Assembly (NCBI GenBank): GCA_009774215.1
Contig: VSNH01000081.1
Span: forward strand, 1-16,487
From: Lachnospiraceae bacterium
GTDB lineage: Bacteria > Bacillota > Clostridia > Lachnospirales > Lachnospiraceae
Reading direction: 5' to 3'
Length of the DNA stretch: 16,487 bases
In this document: in pieces, positions 6,465-15,357 of the stretch
Position numbering within the stretch: the stretch's first letter is position 1
How the letters are laid out: each line of letters starts with the position of its first letter
Translations under genes and position numbers: made by a program
Notes under the pieces: generated by a model
Databases searched by the model: none
What the model was told of the DNA's origin: nothing
Seen by the model: only the letters and a program-made list of their open reading frames with translations

Positions 6465-9400
6465 ATGTTTCATCGAATTTTGACAGTTACGCTGGCGGCT
6501 CTGCTTGCCTTTGAAAGTCCTGTGACGGCTTACGCTGCGCAGACAGATCCCGATCCGGTCGTTGGGAGCGCTGAAAGGACAGGCTCTACGGCGAGAGAGT
6601 TTGAAAACAATGACGAATTTTCGGGTGGGGGGATAGTCGGTTCCACGATAGAGGAGGAGACAACCGGGCAGCCGGAGAACCCTGGACAGGAGTCGGAGAA
6701 TCCTGACACGGAAGAGGAGAATCCGGAAGAGACTGATATTCCCGATATAGGGGAGGAAAATCCCGAGAATCCGAAGAATCCGGATAGGGGAGATGGAAAT
6801 CCGGAGGAGCCGGAGGATTCTGACAAGGGGGAGGATCCCCCGGAGGAGCCGAAAAACCCGGGAACGGAGGAAGAAATCCCCGACGGGCCTGTGGCTAACC
6901 TGCCGGAAGAGGACACTCCTATTGTGGAGGAAGAAGAGTCTGAGCAGTCAGAAGAGACGGAGAATACGGTCTCCGGGAACAGTGTATCGGAAAATACATT
7001 GTTCGCGGCTTCTGTTGCTGCGCTGGAACCTGAGGTAAACGTGACGGCGCTTTCCTTTGACGCGCTCTCCAAAGACGGCGTGCAGATTACGCTGCCTGCC
7101 AAAACCGGCAGCACGAACACCTATGTGTGGTATTCCTTTACCGCGCCAGAGGACGGAAGATATGCCTTCTATACCATAGAAGCTTATGACGCTTCTTTCT
7201 ATCTGTGTGCGGAGCCGGACGAAGGTACTAAGATACGAAATGGGACGCCCCAGATAGGGACATCTCTCTGCACCAGCACGAACTATATGAGGAAAGGGGA
7301 AACCCTGTATATCGGAGCTTATACGGTTGGAAAGGACGGGGACGACGTCTTTACCCTGCGTGCGGCTGCCCAGACGCCGTTTACGAAGAACAGCGACGGA
7401 ACGTATACGGCTGCGCTGCCGGAGGGGGATTCCATCACCTTAAGGGCAAAAGCGGGAAAAAGCCGAATGAAATTTGAGGTGGTGAAAGCGGCCCAAAGAC
7501 AGTATGACTGGAGACCTTATTACTGCCCGGCGGACCATTCGGAAGGCGATACTCATACCGGCAGTGACTATACTGCAGATACGGACAGTCAGGGCGCACA
7601 GGTTTGTACGAACGCGCTTCTCAGAGGAACCTATGATACGGCATTTATGGTCAAACGCAGCACATTAACGAATAAGTTTGTGGCGTTTCTTAGCGGCATG
7701 GAGCCGTTTGCCGTAGAGGGGGCGGACAGTCAGGACGCTGTGTATGTACATAATGCGGTATGCGAGGAAAACTCGATTACACTGGAGCTGGAATCTCTGC
7801 TGAGAGACAGTTATGCGCTTGCCTGCCGGTATCAGCCTGCGGACGGTTCCGAGGAGGCGAGAGAGGAAGCGCTGACCAGCGGCTGGTATGCCTATGTCTT
7901 TGACGGGCTGAAAGCGGGGACAGCATATCGGTTTGAAATACGTGACCGAGGAAACGATATGCTTTTAAAGACAATGACGTATACCACGAAAGCGTCGGAT
8001 CATCGTATCGAGATCGCCAACGCGAATGTTTCCGCTGATTTTTCCAAGCTGACATTGAAGGTAAAGCCCGTGTACAGCGGAACGGCGGAGAGTGTGGATT
8101 TTTCTGTCAGCATGAAGGATTCCCTGCAGGTGGAGCACAGCCTTAAGACGACGGCTGCGCTTAACGGGAAGGACCCGCAGGGGTATCTCACGTTGACCTT
8201 TGATCTGGCGGATGAGGGGGTATTCCTGAAGCCGGGAGCGGTCTGTCCGCTGCAGGTCAGTATGCTCCATGCAGGCGGCGCGGCGGCTGCGGCGCCTGTG
8301 ACCGTAAAGGCGACTGTGCCGAAGAATGCCTATGTCAATGCGGCGGATGTGGATTTTCGTATTGCACAGAACATAGACGAGAAGCGGCACGCAGACTTAA
8401 CCGTGACGGTTAAGGGGACGAAGCAGCCGGAAAAAGTATGTGTTTTTTATCGTCCTGTGGAGGAGAACAGGGTTTTCTACGAACACGAAGGCTTTCGCTT
8501 AACGGATGGAAAAATAACAGATTATGTCACGATGCCGGAGGACAGCCTTGGTTCCGTCTGTGAGTTTACGCTGTCCGTTGGCGGTGTGACGATAACAAAG
8601 GAACTGACCATAGAAAACGACCTCGGCGTACATCTGGAGCGGGTGAATGCGTCTACGGATCAAACGGGGGCGTTTCATTTCGTGCGCACGTATCGAATCG
8701 CCGGGAGCGGGAAAGAAAAACTGACAGGCAGCTGTAATCTGCAGCTGCAGGTGCTGCAGAAGTACCCGAACGGTAAATGGATTTACGGAAATGAAGGGAA
8801 GAAGGTGGAGCTGAACGAGGCAAACGGTTATCAGGCGACCGTTTCGACCACGGCGCTTGGCTGGACGCCGGAGCCGGACACGGACTACCGTCTGCGCTGG
8901 GTATTGAGCCCGCCGGATGATAAGCAGTTGAATCTGCTTTCTGTATCTTATGAGAGTGTCCACACCGGAAAGCCACATATCACGATTGAGCGGGCGGGGG
9001 GCTCCCACACGTCCCAGAGACACACGGTGACGCTTGGGGCGGAGGACGCAGCCGCTTTGAAGGAGAGTGGGACCACGGTTGCCCTTTGCCGTTATCTCCG
9101 GGAAAAGGGCGCGCAGACCTACACGAAGAGTAGTGCGGATTATTTGCTGAGCGCCGAAAATAATTACAGCGATACACGGTCCTTTGACGGGTTGAAGGCG
9201 GATACGGAGTATGAGTTTTCCCTGCGCGACAGGAGCGGGGAAAAGGTCTATGCGACGGATGTGTTTCGGACGGCGAAGGATGGCAGGGCGCTGGCAGTCA
9301 CCAAGACGGTCATTCATGTGAATGACGTGAGGGTGTACTATGCCCTGACAGGATTTGACAAGTATTCACAGGATTATGTCATGTGTTATTACAGACGGGC

Positions 9401-12400
9401 AGGCGTTTCCGGGGCGTGGGAGAAGAGCAATGCCTATCAGGCAACGGAGGATGGCTATTTTACCATGTCGGGTCTGAAAGAAAACACGGCTTATGAGTAT
9501 GTGATCGGCATTGGTAAGTATAATGAAGAAGTGACTTATCTCACGCATACGGTGAGGGATACCGTCACCACGAGAATCGACACGCGCCGCATCGAAGTCA
9601 GCGCAAAGACCCGTATGACATCTGCGAGGGTTACTTATCAGATGTTTAATATGGATGTGACCGGCAACAATATCGTGACGTTTTTCTGGCGCGAGAAGGG
9701 ACAGGAGCAATGGAAGAAGGAGGCGGAGGAGCAGTATTTTACGAACGAGGAGCGGAAGACTCTTTCACTGAGCGGACTGAAAGAAAATACGGTCTATGAG
9801 TATCGGGTCGGGTTCACGAAACCCTGGTCTGTGCCGGCGGATGATTTGGTGCACACCGCGGCGGGAACATTTCAGACGGCGGAGGATAAGCGGACGGTGG
9901 AAATCGTGTCGGAGCCGAGAGCTTACTCCGCGAGAGTGCGCTATACCCTGAGCGGCATGGAGAACGCGGATGACGGCTATCTTCTGGGGTACTTTAAAAA
10001 GGCTTCCGATGCGGATGAGACGTGGAAAAGGGAATACACGGCGGAGACCGGCGACGAGTCGGCGGAAGGCGAGTTTATGCTTTGCGAGCTGGATGAAGAT
10101 ACGGACTATAAGCTGATTATGGGCCTTGGCGTGGACGAAAATACGACGTGGGACAGCTTAAAACATGCGGAAACCGTTACCGTTAAGACCACGCCCGACG
10201 GCCGCAGTCTGTCGGAGGCGGAAGCGGAGGTCGATGAGGCGAATGTGACCCTGCGGGTGAAATTCTCCGGGAATGTGGAGAGACACGCCTCTTATCTGCG
10301 CTTTTTCTATCGTGTCAAAGGGGAGACCGCCTACAAAAAAGTTGGCCGCGTGGTGAATGTGTCCGGTGTGGAGGAGGAGAACGCCGCCGTGACGCTCAGT
10401 GTGCTGTCGCTGTCACTGTCAAAGGGCACGGCGTACGAGTTCGCGGCTGTTCTGACCAATGATGGCGTGTGTGATAAGCCGGAAGATGTGACGAGAGACG
10501 CCTACAAGACGTTCGGCAGCTTTACCACGGCGGAGGCGGTGAAACCGGCAAGTCTTGGCATGTCGAAAGAGCAGTTGTATTTAAACGCAAATGCGCTCTA
10601 TAAAGGCGAAAAAGGATTCGGTTATGAGAATCTGAAAGTACAGTGGGAGCCGCTTACAGCGGATGCCGCTCTGGTCTGGGAAAGCAGCGACAAGGCGGTA
10701 GCCACGGTGACGAAGGACGGAAAGGTATCCGCTGTGGCGGCGGGCAAAGCCACGATCAAAGCCACATCTGTTTACGCGCCGGAGGTTTCCGCCTCCTGTG
10801 AGGTGACTGTGGGAGATTATCAGATCGGCAAAAAGGGCGTGGACGGCAGCGTATCCCTTGTGGATGGCGCGAAGCTGAATGCAGCGAGAGGCGAATCCTG
10901 CGAGGGTTATGTGCTCTGTAAAGCGGCGGGCGGAAATCCCGTGGAGGTCTCTTCCGCAGAGGTGTATTCCTGCAACGAATCCATTGCACAGTGGACGGAC
11001 GGCGTGATTGCGACAAAGCGCGCGGGCGAGACCAGAGTGGTGTTTACATCGGGGGCGGATCAGGCGCAGGCGTTCCTGACTGTTTCCGTGCAGCCGACTG
11101 TGGGCAAGGGCTTTGCGATCACGGGCTTTATGCCAAATTATGCGGGAAACAGTTACCCTGCTTTAAAAGAGGCTGGGAAGGACGCTGAGGGACGCGAGCA
11201 GTATACCATGGCGCGCTCGGGGAATATTAAGTACAACGCGATTGGGGAGATTATGCCTTCCCGTCCCGGTTTCGACAGCGGGGATTTCAATTGGAGCATT
11301 GACCATCCGGATGTGGCGAAGGTGGACGAAAATGGGGTAGTGACGCCGCTTAAGGCGGGCGACGCCGTGCTTTGCGTCGAACCCAAAAATGCGGACGATA
11401 CCGCGCTTTACAAGACGCAGGTCTGCGAGGTGGCGCTGCATATCAGGGAATTGCCGCCACAGGGGAAAAACAGCTTATTCTATGCGCTGGAAAATACCCA
11501 TAAAAAGCTGGGCGATGTGAAATTTCCGGAGGATTGGGCAGGGTGGAAATGGGAAGCCCCGAACACGCCCCTTGTCATCAACGGGGAGAACAGACTGACC
11601 TATTCGTTTCCGGCAGTTTATACGGGGGAACAGTATTACCCGCAGGAAAGGCTTGTCAGTGTGCAGATAGGCAGGGTAACCGGAATTACGGCGTACGAGA
11701 AAGAGGACGGAAACCATAACAACGTGCTGGAAGTGGGAACTGTGGATGATGAGGGGAACCCGGCTGAAGGCGCCGACTCCCTGACGCTGTGTGTGGATTC
11801 CCTTTTCAACGGAGGCATCAATCGTGGTGAGAGCCTGAACTATACATGGAAGGTGGAAGTGAATCAACCAACAGGACTTGTCGTGAAAGAAGGGGAGTAC
11901 AAACCGGCGAAAGACGGGCGGCTGCAGAAGACCTTTACCGTGACAGCGGTAAAGAAGGGAAATTATACGCTGACACCTGTTATTAAAGTGACGGATCCCA
12001 AGACGAACCGGGAGAAAACGCTTGCAAAGACCAGCTTTAAAATACAGGCTGTGGCGGAAAAGCAGGCATTTATCACGCTTGCGCCGGAGGAGACCGCAGG
12101 CGTCCAGGTGGAAGCGGGCGGACGGATCACGGTGGATTACAGCGGCGATGTGAAGACCTTCCGTATGCAGGCGGCGTTTTGTGACAGAAATGGCGAGGAG
12201 AACGCAGCCTTTGAGAAGGTGAAGCTTGCGTGGAGCAGCTCGGATAAAAAGGTGGCGACGGTGAAGGCGTCCAAGGATACCCATTCGGCAGAAATAAAGA
12301 TCGTGGGGGACGGGCACACGATCCTGACGGCGAAGGTGAAGGATAAGGCGGGTCATACCGCCACGGCGCAGATTGAGATCAGGAACCGCGCGCCGCGGGT

Positions 12401-14474
12401 GAATGTCTCCAAGGTGACGGTGAATCCGGCATATGACTTCGACAGCGCGGAAGGAAAGCGGCTTGCCTGTGAAAGCGGCGGGGCGTTGGAGGTCGTGCCT
12501 GCTTACGGAACAGAGAAATTTAATACGGTCAGACTTTGGAAGAGCGATAAAAAGACATTGGAGACCGATCTGGAACTGCTTGCCTATGAGAAAGGCGGGA
12601 AATACTGTTATCTGATCTGCCCGACAGAATCCGTGGAAGAAAAGACCTATGACTGTTATCTCGGCGTGGAGAGTCCGGGGCTGTTAGCGGAACCCTTTTT
12701 CCATTCGCTCAAGGTGACGGTGAAGACGAAGCAGCCGCAGGTGACGGTGAAGTCGGTGCGTTCCTCGAATCTGTTCTATCGCACCGATCCCGCGTCCGTG
12801 GATATCAGCGCAGCGCCAAAGGGCGCCGTGATCGAGTCCGTCACATGGATGGACAGCGCGGATGGGGAGGAAAACGGGTTCTCTTCCGAGCCGTCGGCTT
12901 ATCGGTTTGACACGACGAAAAAGGGAAAGAATGTGGAACGCCTGTACTTTGCGCAGGAGGATATCCGGCTGACGGACAAGAAAAAACCCGCGGAGCCGGG
13001 AACCGTATCCGGCAAAATTAAAATCAGGTATGCGGGCTATAAGGATGCGGTTGAGAAGTCGGTTTCGCTTAAGTGGAATTACAAAAAGCCGGCGATTGCA
13101 GTCAAAGAGAAACAGGCGACACTGATTCCGTCTCTGGAGGGTCATGCAAAGGGTGACTTTGAGCTGTACAACAATACGGAAAAGAAAAAGCTTCTCCACA
13201 AAATAAGCGGATCGACCGGATCAGACGACCCGCGCATCTGCTATACAGGACTGACCTTCCACAACGCGGATGTGAAAAGAGGAAGCAAGAGAGACTATAC
13301 CTATGTGGGCGGCAAGACGAAGGGCAGCGAAAAGCTGCAGATGACCATTGACTCCGACTATTGGCGGGAATCTTTGACAGCCGTACATACGATAAAGCTG
13401 GCAAATCCCACGCCTTATCTGACGAAGACGAAGCTGGTGATCAATACGAGGTATGTGAGCACGGCGTACACGGATATCGAGCTGAAAAACGCCTACACGG
13501 CGGCGCTCTCCTGTGACGATATCGTGATTGAAGGGAAAAATGCGAAATCACAGGCGTTATTGGATGAAGACATTCTGGAGATGGAGCAGGCGAGCAAGGG
13601 CAGCAACCGCATTGTGGTGCGGACAAACAGGGCGCAGACCATGAAAAAGGACTTCAAAAACGGTACTTATGACTTTAAGGTGACGCCCTGCTTTTGCGAC
13701 GCTTCGGGAAACCGCATCGAGGGAAAGACGCTGACTTTGAAAATACAGGTGACCGACAAGGCGGTTACCGCAAAGGTGAAGCTGTCCGGAAGTCTGGATC
13801 TTGCGAAAAGGCCGGATAAACCGGAGGAAACAGACACAATTAAAAATTATGTGAGCATTCAGACTACCTTTAACAATATTGGGGATGATTATGAGTACAC
13901 TAATTTTGCGCTGATCGGAGAATATAGCAATTATTTCAGCCTATTCAGATCCGGGAAGGAGTACCGTATCAGAATCCGCAAAGACAAATCTGATGATAAG
14001 GGCAAGCTGAAGGCGAACCAGCGTTATCGGTTGGCAATCCGTTATACGTTAAAGCTGGAGAACGGAGATATCGTTTCGGTGCAGTCACCGACCTTTACCG
14101 TCCGCCCCAAACAGTCCGTGCCGAAGGTCATTGTGCATGGCAATTCACAGACGCTGTATGCGGGGAATGACGCCCTGGTGAGAACCTGCGGCTTCGAGCT
14201 GCCGGAGGGAACGGGCTATCGGGTGAAGAGCATTTCCGGCGGCATAGACTGTAATAAGGACGGGAAGCAGGATATCACGCTGTCATGGGTGAAAGCGGAT
14301 TCCACAGACCATTACGTTTCGGCGGAACTGAAACTTGCGGACAGGGACGGCGCCCTGACGGTGAGCGGCATGAAGGGAAAAACCTACACGATTCCCGTCG
14401 TCATAACGCTGGAGGGCAGGGATGGTCTCTCGAAGGATGTGAAGACAAGCATCAAGGTAATGGTACGACGGTAG
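6465..14474 (+). CDS. giant secreted multidomain protein with FN3-like and bacterial Ig-like (BIG2) modules
   Basis: A 2669-residue exported protein. Residues 1-24 are a Sec signal peptide (hydrophobic core, AYA cleavage site). Residues about 50-165 are a Glu/Pro/Asn-rich low-complexity stalk, then a VSGNSVSEN linker. About 192-305 resembles a PPC-like beta sandwich (WYSFTAPEDGRYAFYT). Related modules of about 100 residues, each with a [FLM]xGLKxxTxYE-type turn near 478, 906, 1000, 1102, 1206 and 1317, look FN3-like. BIG2-type units follow: 1359-1453 (WESSDKAVATVTKDGKV, then AGKATIKATS), probably 1459-1545, 1547-1662 (WSIDHPDVAKVDENGVV) and 1868-1975 (WSSSDKKVATV). About 1980-2669 is beta-rich with no domain I recognise; D2595-D2603 (DCNKDGKQD) resembles a Ca2+-binding loop. 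No LPXTG, terminal helix, S-layer, choline-binding or cohesin/dockerin pair was seen. It is probably extracellular and could be adhesive; no enzyme domain is visible. It has its own promoter and terminator. Confidence 0.88.
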   Translation: MFHRILTVTLAALLAFESPVTAYAAQTDPDPVVGSAERTGSTAREFENNDEFSGGGIVGSTIEEETTGQPENPGQESENPDTEEENPEETDIPDIGEENPENPKNPDRGDGNPEEPEDSDKGEDPPEEPKNPGTEEEIPDGPVANLPEEDTPIVEEEESEQSEETENTVSGNSVSENTLFAASVAALEPEVNVTALSFDALSKDGVQITLPAKTGSTNTYVWYSFTAPEDGRYAFYTIEAYDASFYLCAEPDEGTKIRNGTPQIGTSLCTSTNYMRKGETLYIGAYTVGKDGDDVFTLRAAAQTPFTKNSDGTYTAALPEGDSITLRAKAGKSRMKFEVVKAAQRQYDWRPYYCPADHSEGDTHTGSDYTADTDSQGAQVCTNALLRGTYDTAFMVKRSTLTNKFVAFLSGMEPFAVEGADSQDAVYVHNAVCEENSITLELESLLRDSYALACRYQPADGSEEAREEALTSGWYAYVFDGLKAGTAYRFEIRDRGNDMLLKTMTYTTKASDHRIEIANANVSADFSKLTLKVKPVYSGTAESVDFSVSMKDSLQVEHSLKTTAALNGKDPQGYLTLTFDLADEGVFLKPGAVCPLQVSMLHAGGAAAAAPVTVKATVPKNAYVNAADVDFRIAQNIDEKRHADLTVTVKGTKQPEKVCVFYRPVEENRVFYEHEGFRLTDGKITDYVTMPEDSLGSVCEFTLSVGGVTITKELTIENDLGVHLERVNASTDQTGAFHFVRTYRIAGSGKEKLTGSCNLQLQVLQKYPNGKWIYGNEGKKVELNEANGYQATVSTTALGWTPEPDTDYRLRWVLSPPDDKQLNLLSVSYESVHTGKPHITIERAGGSHTSQRHTVTLGAEDAAALKESGTTVALCRYLREKGAQTYTKSSADYLLSAENNYSDTRSFDGLKADTEYEFSLRDRSGEKVYATDVFRTAKDGRALAVTKTVIHVNDVRVYYALTGFDKYSQDYVMCYYRRAGVSGAWEKSNAYQATEDGYFTMSGLKENTAYEYVIGIGKYNEEVTYLTHTVRDTVTTRIDTRRIEVSAKTRMTSARVTYQMFNMDVTGNNIVTFFWREKGQEQWKKEAEEQYFTNEERKTLSLSGLKENTVYEYRVGFTKPWSVPADDLVHTAAGTFQTAEDKRTVEIVSEPRAYSARVRYTLSGMENADDGYLLGYFKKASDADETWKREYTAETGDESAEGEFMLCELDEDTDYKLIMGLGVDENTTWDSLKHAETVTVKTTPDGRSLSEAEAEVDEANVTLRVKFSGNVERHASYLRFFYRVKGETAYKKVGRVVNVSGVEEENAAVTLSVLSLSLSKGTAYEFAAVLTNDGVCDKPEDVTRDAYKTFGSFTTAEAVKPASLGMSKEQLYLNANALYKGEKGFGYENLKVQWEPLTADAALVWESSDKAVATVTKDGKVSAVAAGKATIKATSVYAPEVSASCEVTVGDYQIGKKGVDGSVSLVDGAKLNAARGESCEGYVLCKAAGGNPVEVSSAEVYSCNESIAQWTDGVIATKRAGETRVVFTSGADQAQAFLTVSVQPTVGKGFAITGFMPNYAGNSYPALKEAGKDAEGREQYTMARSGNIKYNAIGEIMPSRPGFDSGDFNWSIDHPDVAKVDENGVVTPLKAGDAVLCVEPKNADDTALYKTQVCEVALHIRELPPQGKNSLFYALENTHKKLGDVKFPEDWAGWKWEAPNTPLVINGENRLTYSFPAVYTGEQYYPQERLVSVQIGRVTGITAYEKEDGNHNNVLEVGTVDDEGNPAEGADSLTLCVDSLFNGGINRGESLNYTWKVEVNQPTGLVVKEGEYKPAKDGRLQKTFTVTAVKKGNYTLTPVIKVTDPKTNREKTLAKTSFKIQAVAEKQAFITLAPEETAGVQVEAGGRITVDYSGDVKTFRMQAAFCDRNGEENAAFEKVKLAWSSSDKKVATVKASKDTHSAEIKIVGDGHTILTAKVKDKAGHTATAQIEIRNRAPRVNVSKVTVNPAYDFDSAEGKRLACESGGALEVVPAYGTEKFNTVRLWKSDKKTLETDLELLAYEKGGKYCYLICPTESVEEKTYDCYLGVESPGLLAEPFFHSLKVTVKTKQPQVTVKSVRSSNLFYRTDPASVDISAAPKGAVIESVTWMDSADGEENGFSSEPSAYRFDTTKKGKNVERLYFAQEDIRLTDKKKPAEPGTVSGKIKIRYAGYKDAVEKSVSLKWNYKKPAIAVKEKQATLIPSLEGHAKGDFELYNNTEKKKLLHKISGSTGSDDPRICYTGLTFHNADVKRGSKRDYTYVGGKTKGSEKLQMTIDSDYWRESLTAVHTIKLANPTPYLTKTKLVINTRYVSTAYTDIELKNAYTAALSCDDIVIEGKNAKSQALLDEDILEMEQASKGSNRIVVRTNRAQTMKKDFKNGTYDFKVTPCFCDASGNRIEGKTLTLKIQVTDKAVTAKVKLSGSLDLAKRPDKPEETDTIKNYVSIQTTFNNIGDDYEYTNFALIGEYSNYFSLFRSGKEYRIRIRKDKSDDKGKLKANQRYRLAIRYTLKLENGDIVSVQSPTFTVRPKQSVPKVIVHGNSQTLYAGNDALVRTCGFELPEGTGYRVKSISGGIDCNKDGKQDITLSWVKADSTDHYVSAELKLADRDGALTVSGMKGKTYTIPVVITLEGRDGLSKDVKTSIKVMVRR
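6640..6935 (+). repeat. degenerate coding repeat: Glu/Pro/Asn-rich stalk
   Basis: The DNA here is a run of imperfect short units coding for variations of EENP, EEP and ENP. Strongly acidic, disordered and proline-rich, it is a likely wall-spanning or spacer segment just after the signal peptide. Such regions often vary in length between strains by slippage or recombination. Confidence 0.75.
9180..10540 (+). repeat. diverged protein modules of about 100 residues (FN3-like array)
   Basis: Protein-level repeats inside the giant gene. Each has a DxRxxEV-type opening, an ARVxYxLSGM-like strand, an aromatic strand with YF or FW and a W(K)KE element, then SGLKENTxYEYxxG and an FxT ending. The turn motif recurs about every 94-110 residues (near residues 906, 1000, 1102, 1206 and 1317). 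DNA identity between units is low, so the duplication is old. Confidence 0.65.
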
Positions 14475-14528
14475 ATGTAGTTTATACGTGGTGCGAAACA
14501 GAACAAGCATAATAATAACAATAGAAAG

Positions 14529-14562
14529 ACAGTCTTATGAGATTTTTTATGAGGCTGTTTTT
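14529..14562 (+). terminator. intrinsic terminator after the giant gene
   Basis: ACAGTCTTAT (14529-14538) pairs with ATGAGGCTGT (14549-14558): ten pairs including two G-T wobbles, a 10-base loop, then a T run (14558-14562). Upstream A residues could extend the stem against the T run. It lies about 55 bp after the stop codon. Confidence 0.82.
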
Positions 14563-14648
14563 CTGTTGTCCTTCCCGGCAGGTGCCTGTGGTGTTTACAT
14601 AGAATATTATTGGAATAAAAAGGTTTTGACATTTTCTGTAAAAAGGGG

Positions 14649-14677
14649 TTGACGAAGGTTACATAATATATTATAAT
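14649..14677 (+). promoter_or_regulatory. strong promoter of the TetR-family gene
   Basis: -35 TTGACG (14649-14654), 17-bp spacer, perfect -10 TATAAT (14672-14677). A second consensus-like hexamer TTGACA stands at 14626-14631 but has no -10 at the right distance. The leader of about 55 bases ends with an AGGAGAGG ribosome site near 14722-14729. Confidence 0.78.
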
Positions 14678-14680
14678 AAC
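14658..14680 (+). promoter_or_regulatory. palindromic operator candidate overlapping the -10
   Basis: A perfect 12-bp palindrome ATAATATATTAT (14663-14674) is flanked by GTTA (14658-14661) and TAAC (14677-14680), making a near-symmetric site of about 23 bp that covers the -10. TetR-family repressors usually bind such sites at their own promoters, so autorepression is a reasonable inference. AT-rich sequence makes chance palindromes likelier. Confidence 0.45.
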
Positions 14681-14738
14681 ATACGTTACCAAAAGAGGCT
14701 GTAAAAAAGCTACTAGAGAGCAGGAGAGGTACATTCTT

Positions 14739-15290
14739 ATGGCAAGAAAAGAGACGATCACAAAAAACGACATACTGAACGCGGCCTTTGAGATGACGCG
14801 GACGGAAGGGTCTGCCCAAGTGAGCGCGAGAACGTTGGCGGCGAAGGCGGGCTGCTCCACACAGCCGATTTTTCGTGTTTACAAAAATATGGAAGAGCTG
14901 GGGGATGATCTGTTTGTGAAGGCGATGGAGTTTTTCGGCGCTTATTATGAGGAATTCCCGAAGCTGAACAATACGCCTTTTGTCAATCTTGGACTTGCTT
15001 ATATCCGTTTTTCACAGGAAGAGCAGAATCTATTTCGTCTGTTATTTTTATCGGAGAATCGCCACGGAAAAAGTTTATATGATATGTTGAACGGAAAAAA
15101 CGGCGCAGTGGTGCGTGAGATCAACAGCGCGAAGATTTTCGGCTGTAAAGACCCGAGCGGTATGTTTATGAAGATGTGGATCTTTATCCACGGCGCAGCA
15201 TGTATGACCCTGACAGGAGATTATGATCTGCAGGAGGAGGACACCATTAAGCTTTTGGAGGAATGCTATGGCGCATTCCAGAATGTCTAA
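14739..15290 (+). CDS. TetR/AcrR-family transcriptional regulator (WHG-type C-terminal domain)
   Basis: A 183-residue one-component regulator. Residues about 8-55 are the TetR DNA-binding domain: an ILNAAFEMTRTEG first helix, then the helix-turn-helix SARTLAAKAGCSTQPIFRVYKNMEEL. The all-helical C-terminal part has MWIFIHGAACM near residue 150, the tryptophan-His-Gly signature of the WHG ligand/dimer domain. The ligand is unknown. TetR proteins usually repress a neighbouring transporter or enzyme gene as well as themselves; here the upstream gene is the giant surface protein (behind a terminator) and the downstream gene is another regulator, so no partner is evident in the window. The start is supported by AGGAGAGG 9 bp upstream. 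Confidence 0.9.
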   Translation: MARKETITKNDILNAAFEMTRTEGSAQVSARTLAAKAGCSTQPIFRVYKNMEELGDDLFVKAMEFFGAYYEEFPKLNNTPFVNLGLAYIRFSQEEQNLFRLLFLSENRHGKSLYDMLNGKNGAVVREINSAKIFGCKDPSGMFMKMWIFIHGAACMTLTGDYDLQEEDTIKLLEECYGAFQNV

Positions 15291-15356
15291 CGCGAAAAGT
15301 ACTTCTAAAGACGTCCCGCCATAGGGCGGCACGCCAAGAAGTACTAAGTTTCGCGT
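15290..15356 (+). repeat. long compound inverted repeat between two regulator genes
   Basis: The outer arms ACGCGAAA (15290-15297) and TTTCGCGT (15349-15356) pair. They are joined directly on the left, and through a 3-base bulge (AAG, 15346-15348) on the right, to AGTACTTCT (15298-15306) and AGAAGTACT (15337-15345). Inside is another stem: CGT, one mismatch, CCGCC (15312-15320) against GGCGG, mismatch, ACG (15325-15333), loop ATAG. About 25 pairs in total. It begins at the last base of the TetR stop codon. No T run follows, so it is not a classical terminator. It resembles a mobile or dispersed palindromic element in build. Confidence 0.75.
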
Positions 15357-15357
15357 A

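Noticed and set aside
11475..12356. 293-codon minus-strand frame inside the giant gene
   Set aside because: No ribosome site or domain; the plus-strand frame has BIG2 motifs across the same stretch.
14247..14273. Dockerin domain at the end of the giant protein
   Set aside because: Only one Ca2+-loop-like motif is present; dockerins need two in a roughly 60-70 residue module.
14626..14631. TTGACA as the -35 of the TetR promoter
   Set aside because: No -10 lies 16-18 bp downstream; the TTGACG at 14649 has a perfect TATAAT at 17 bp.
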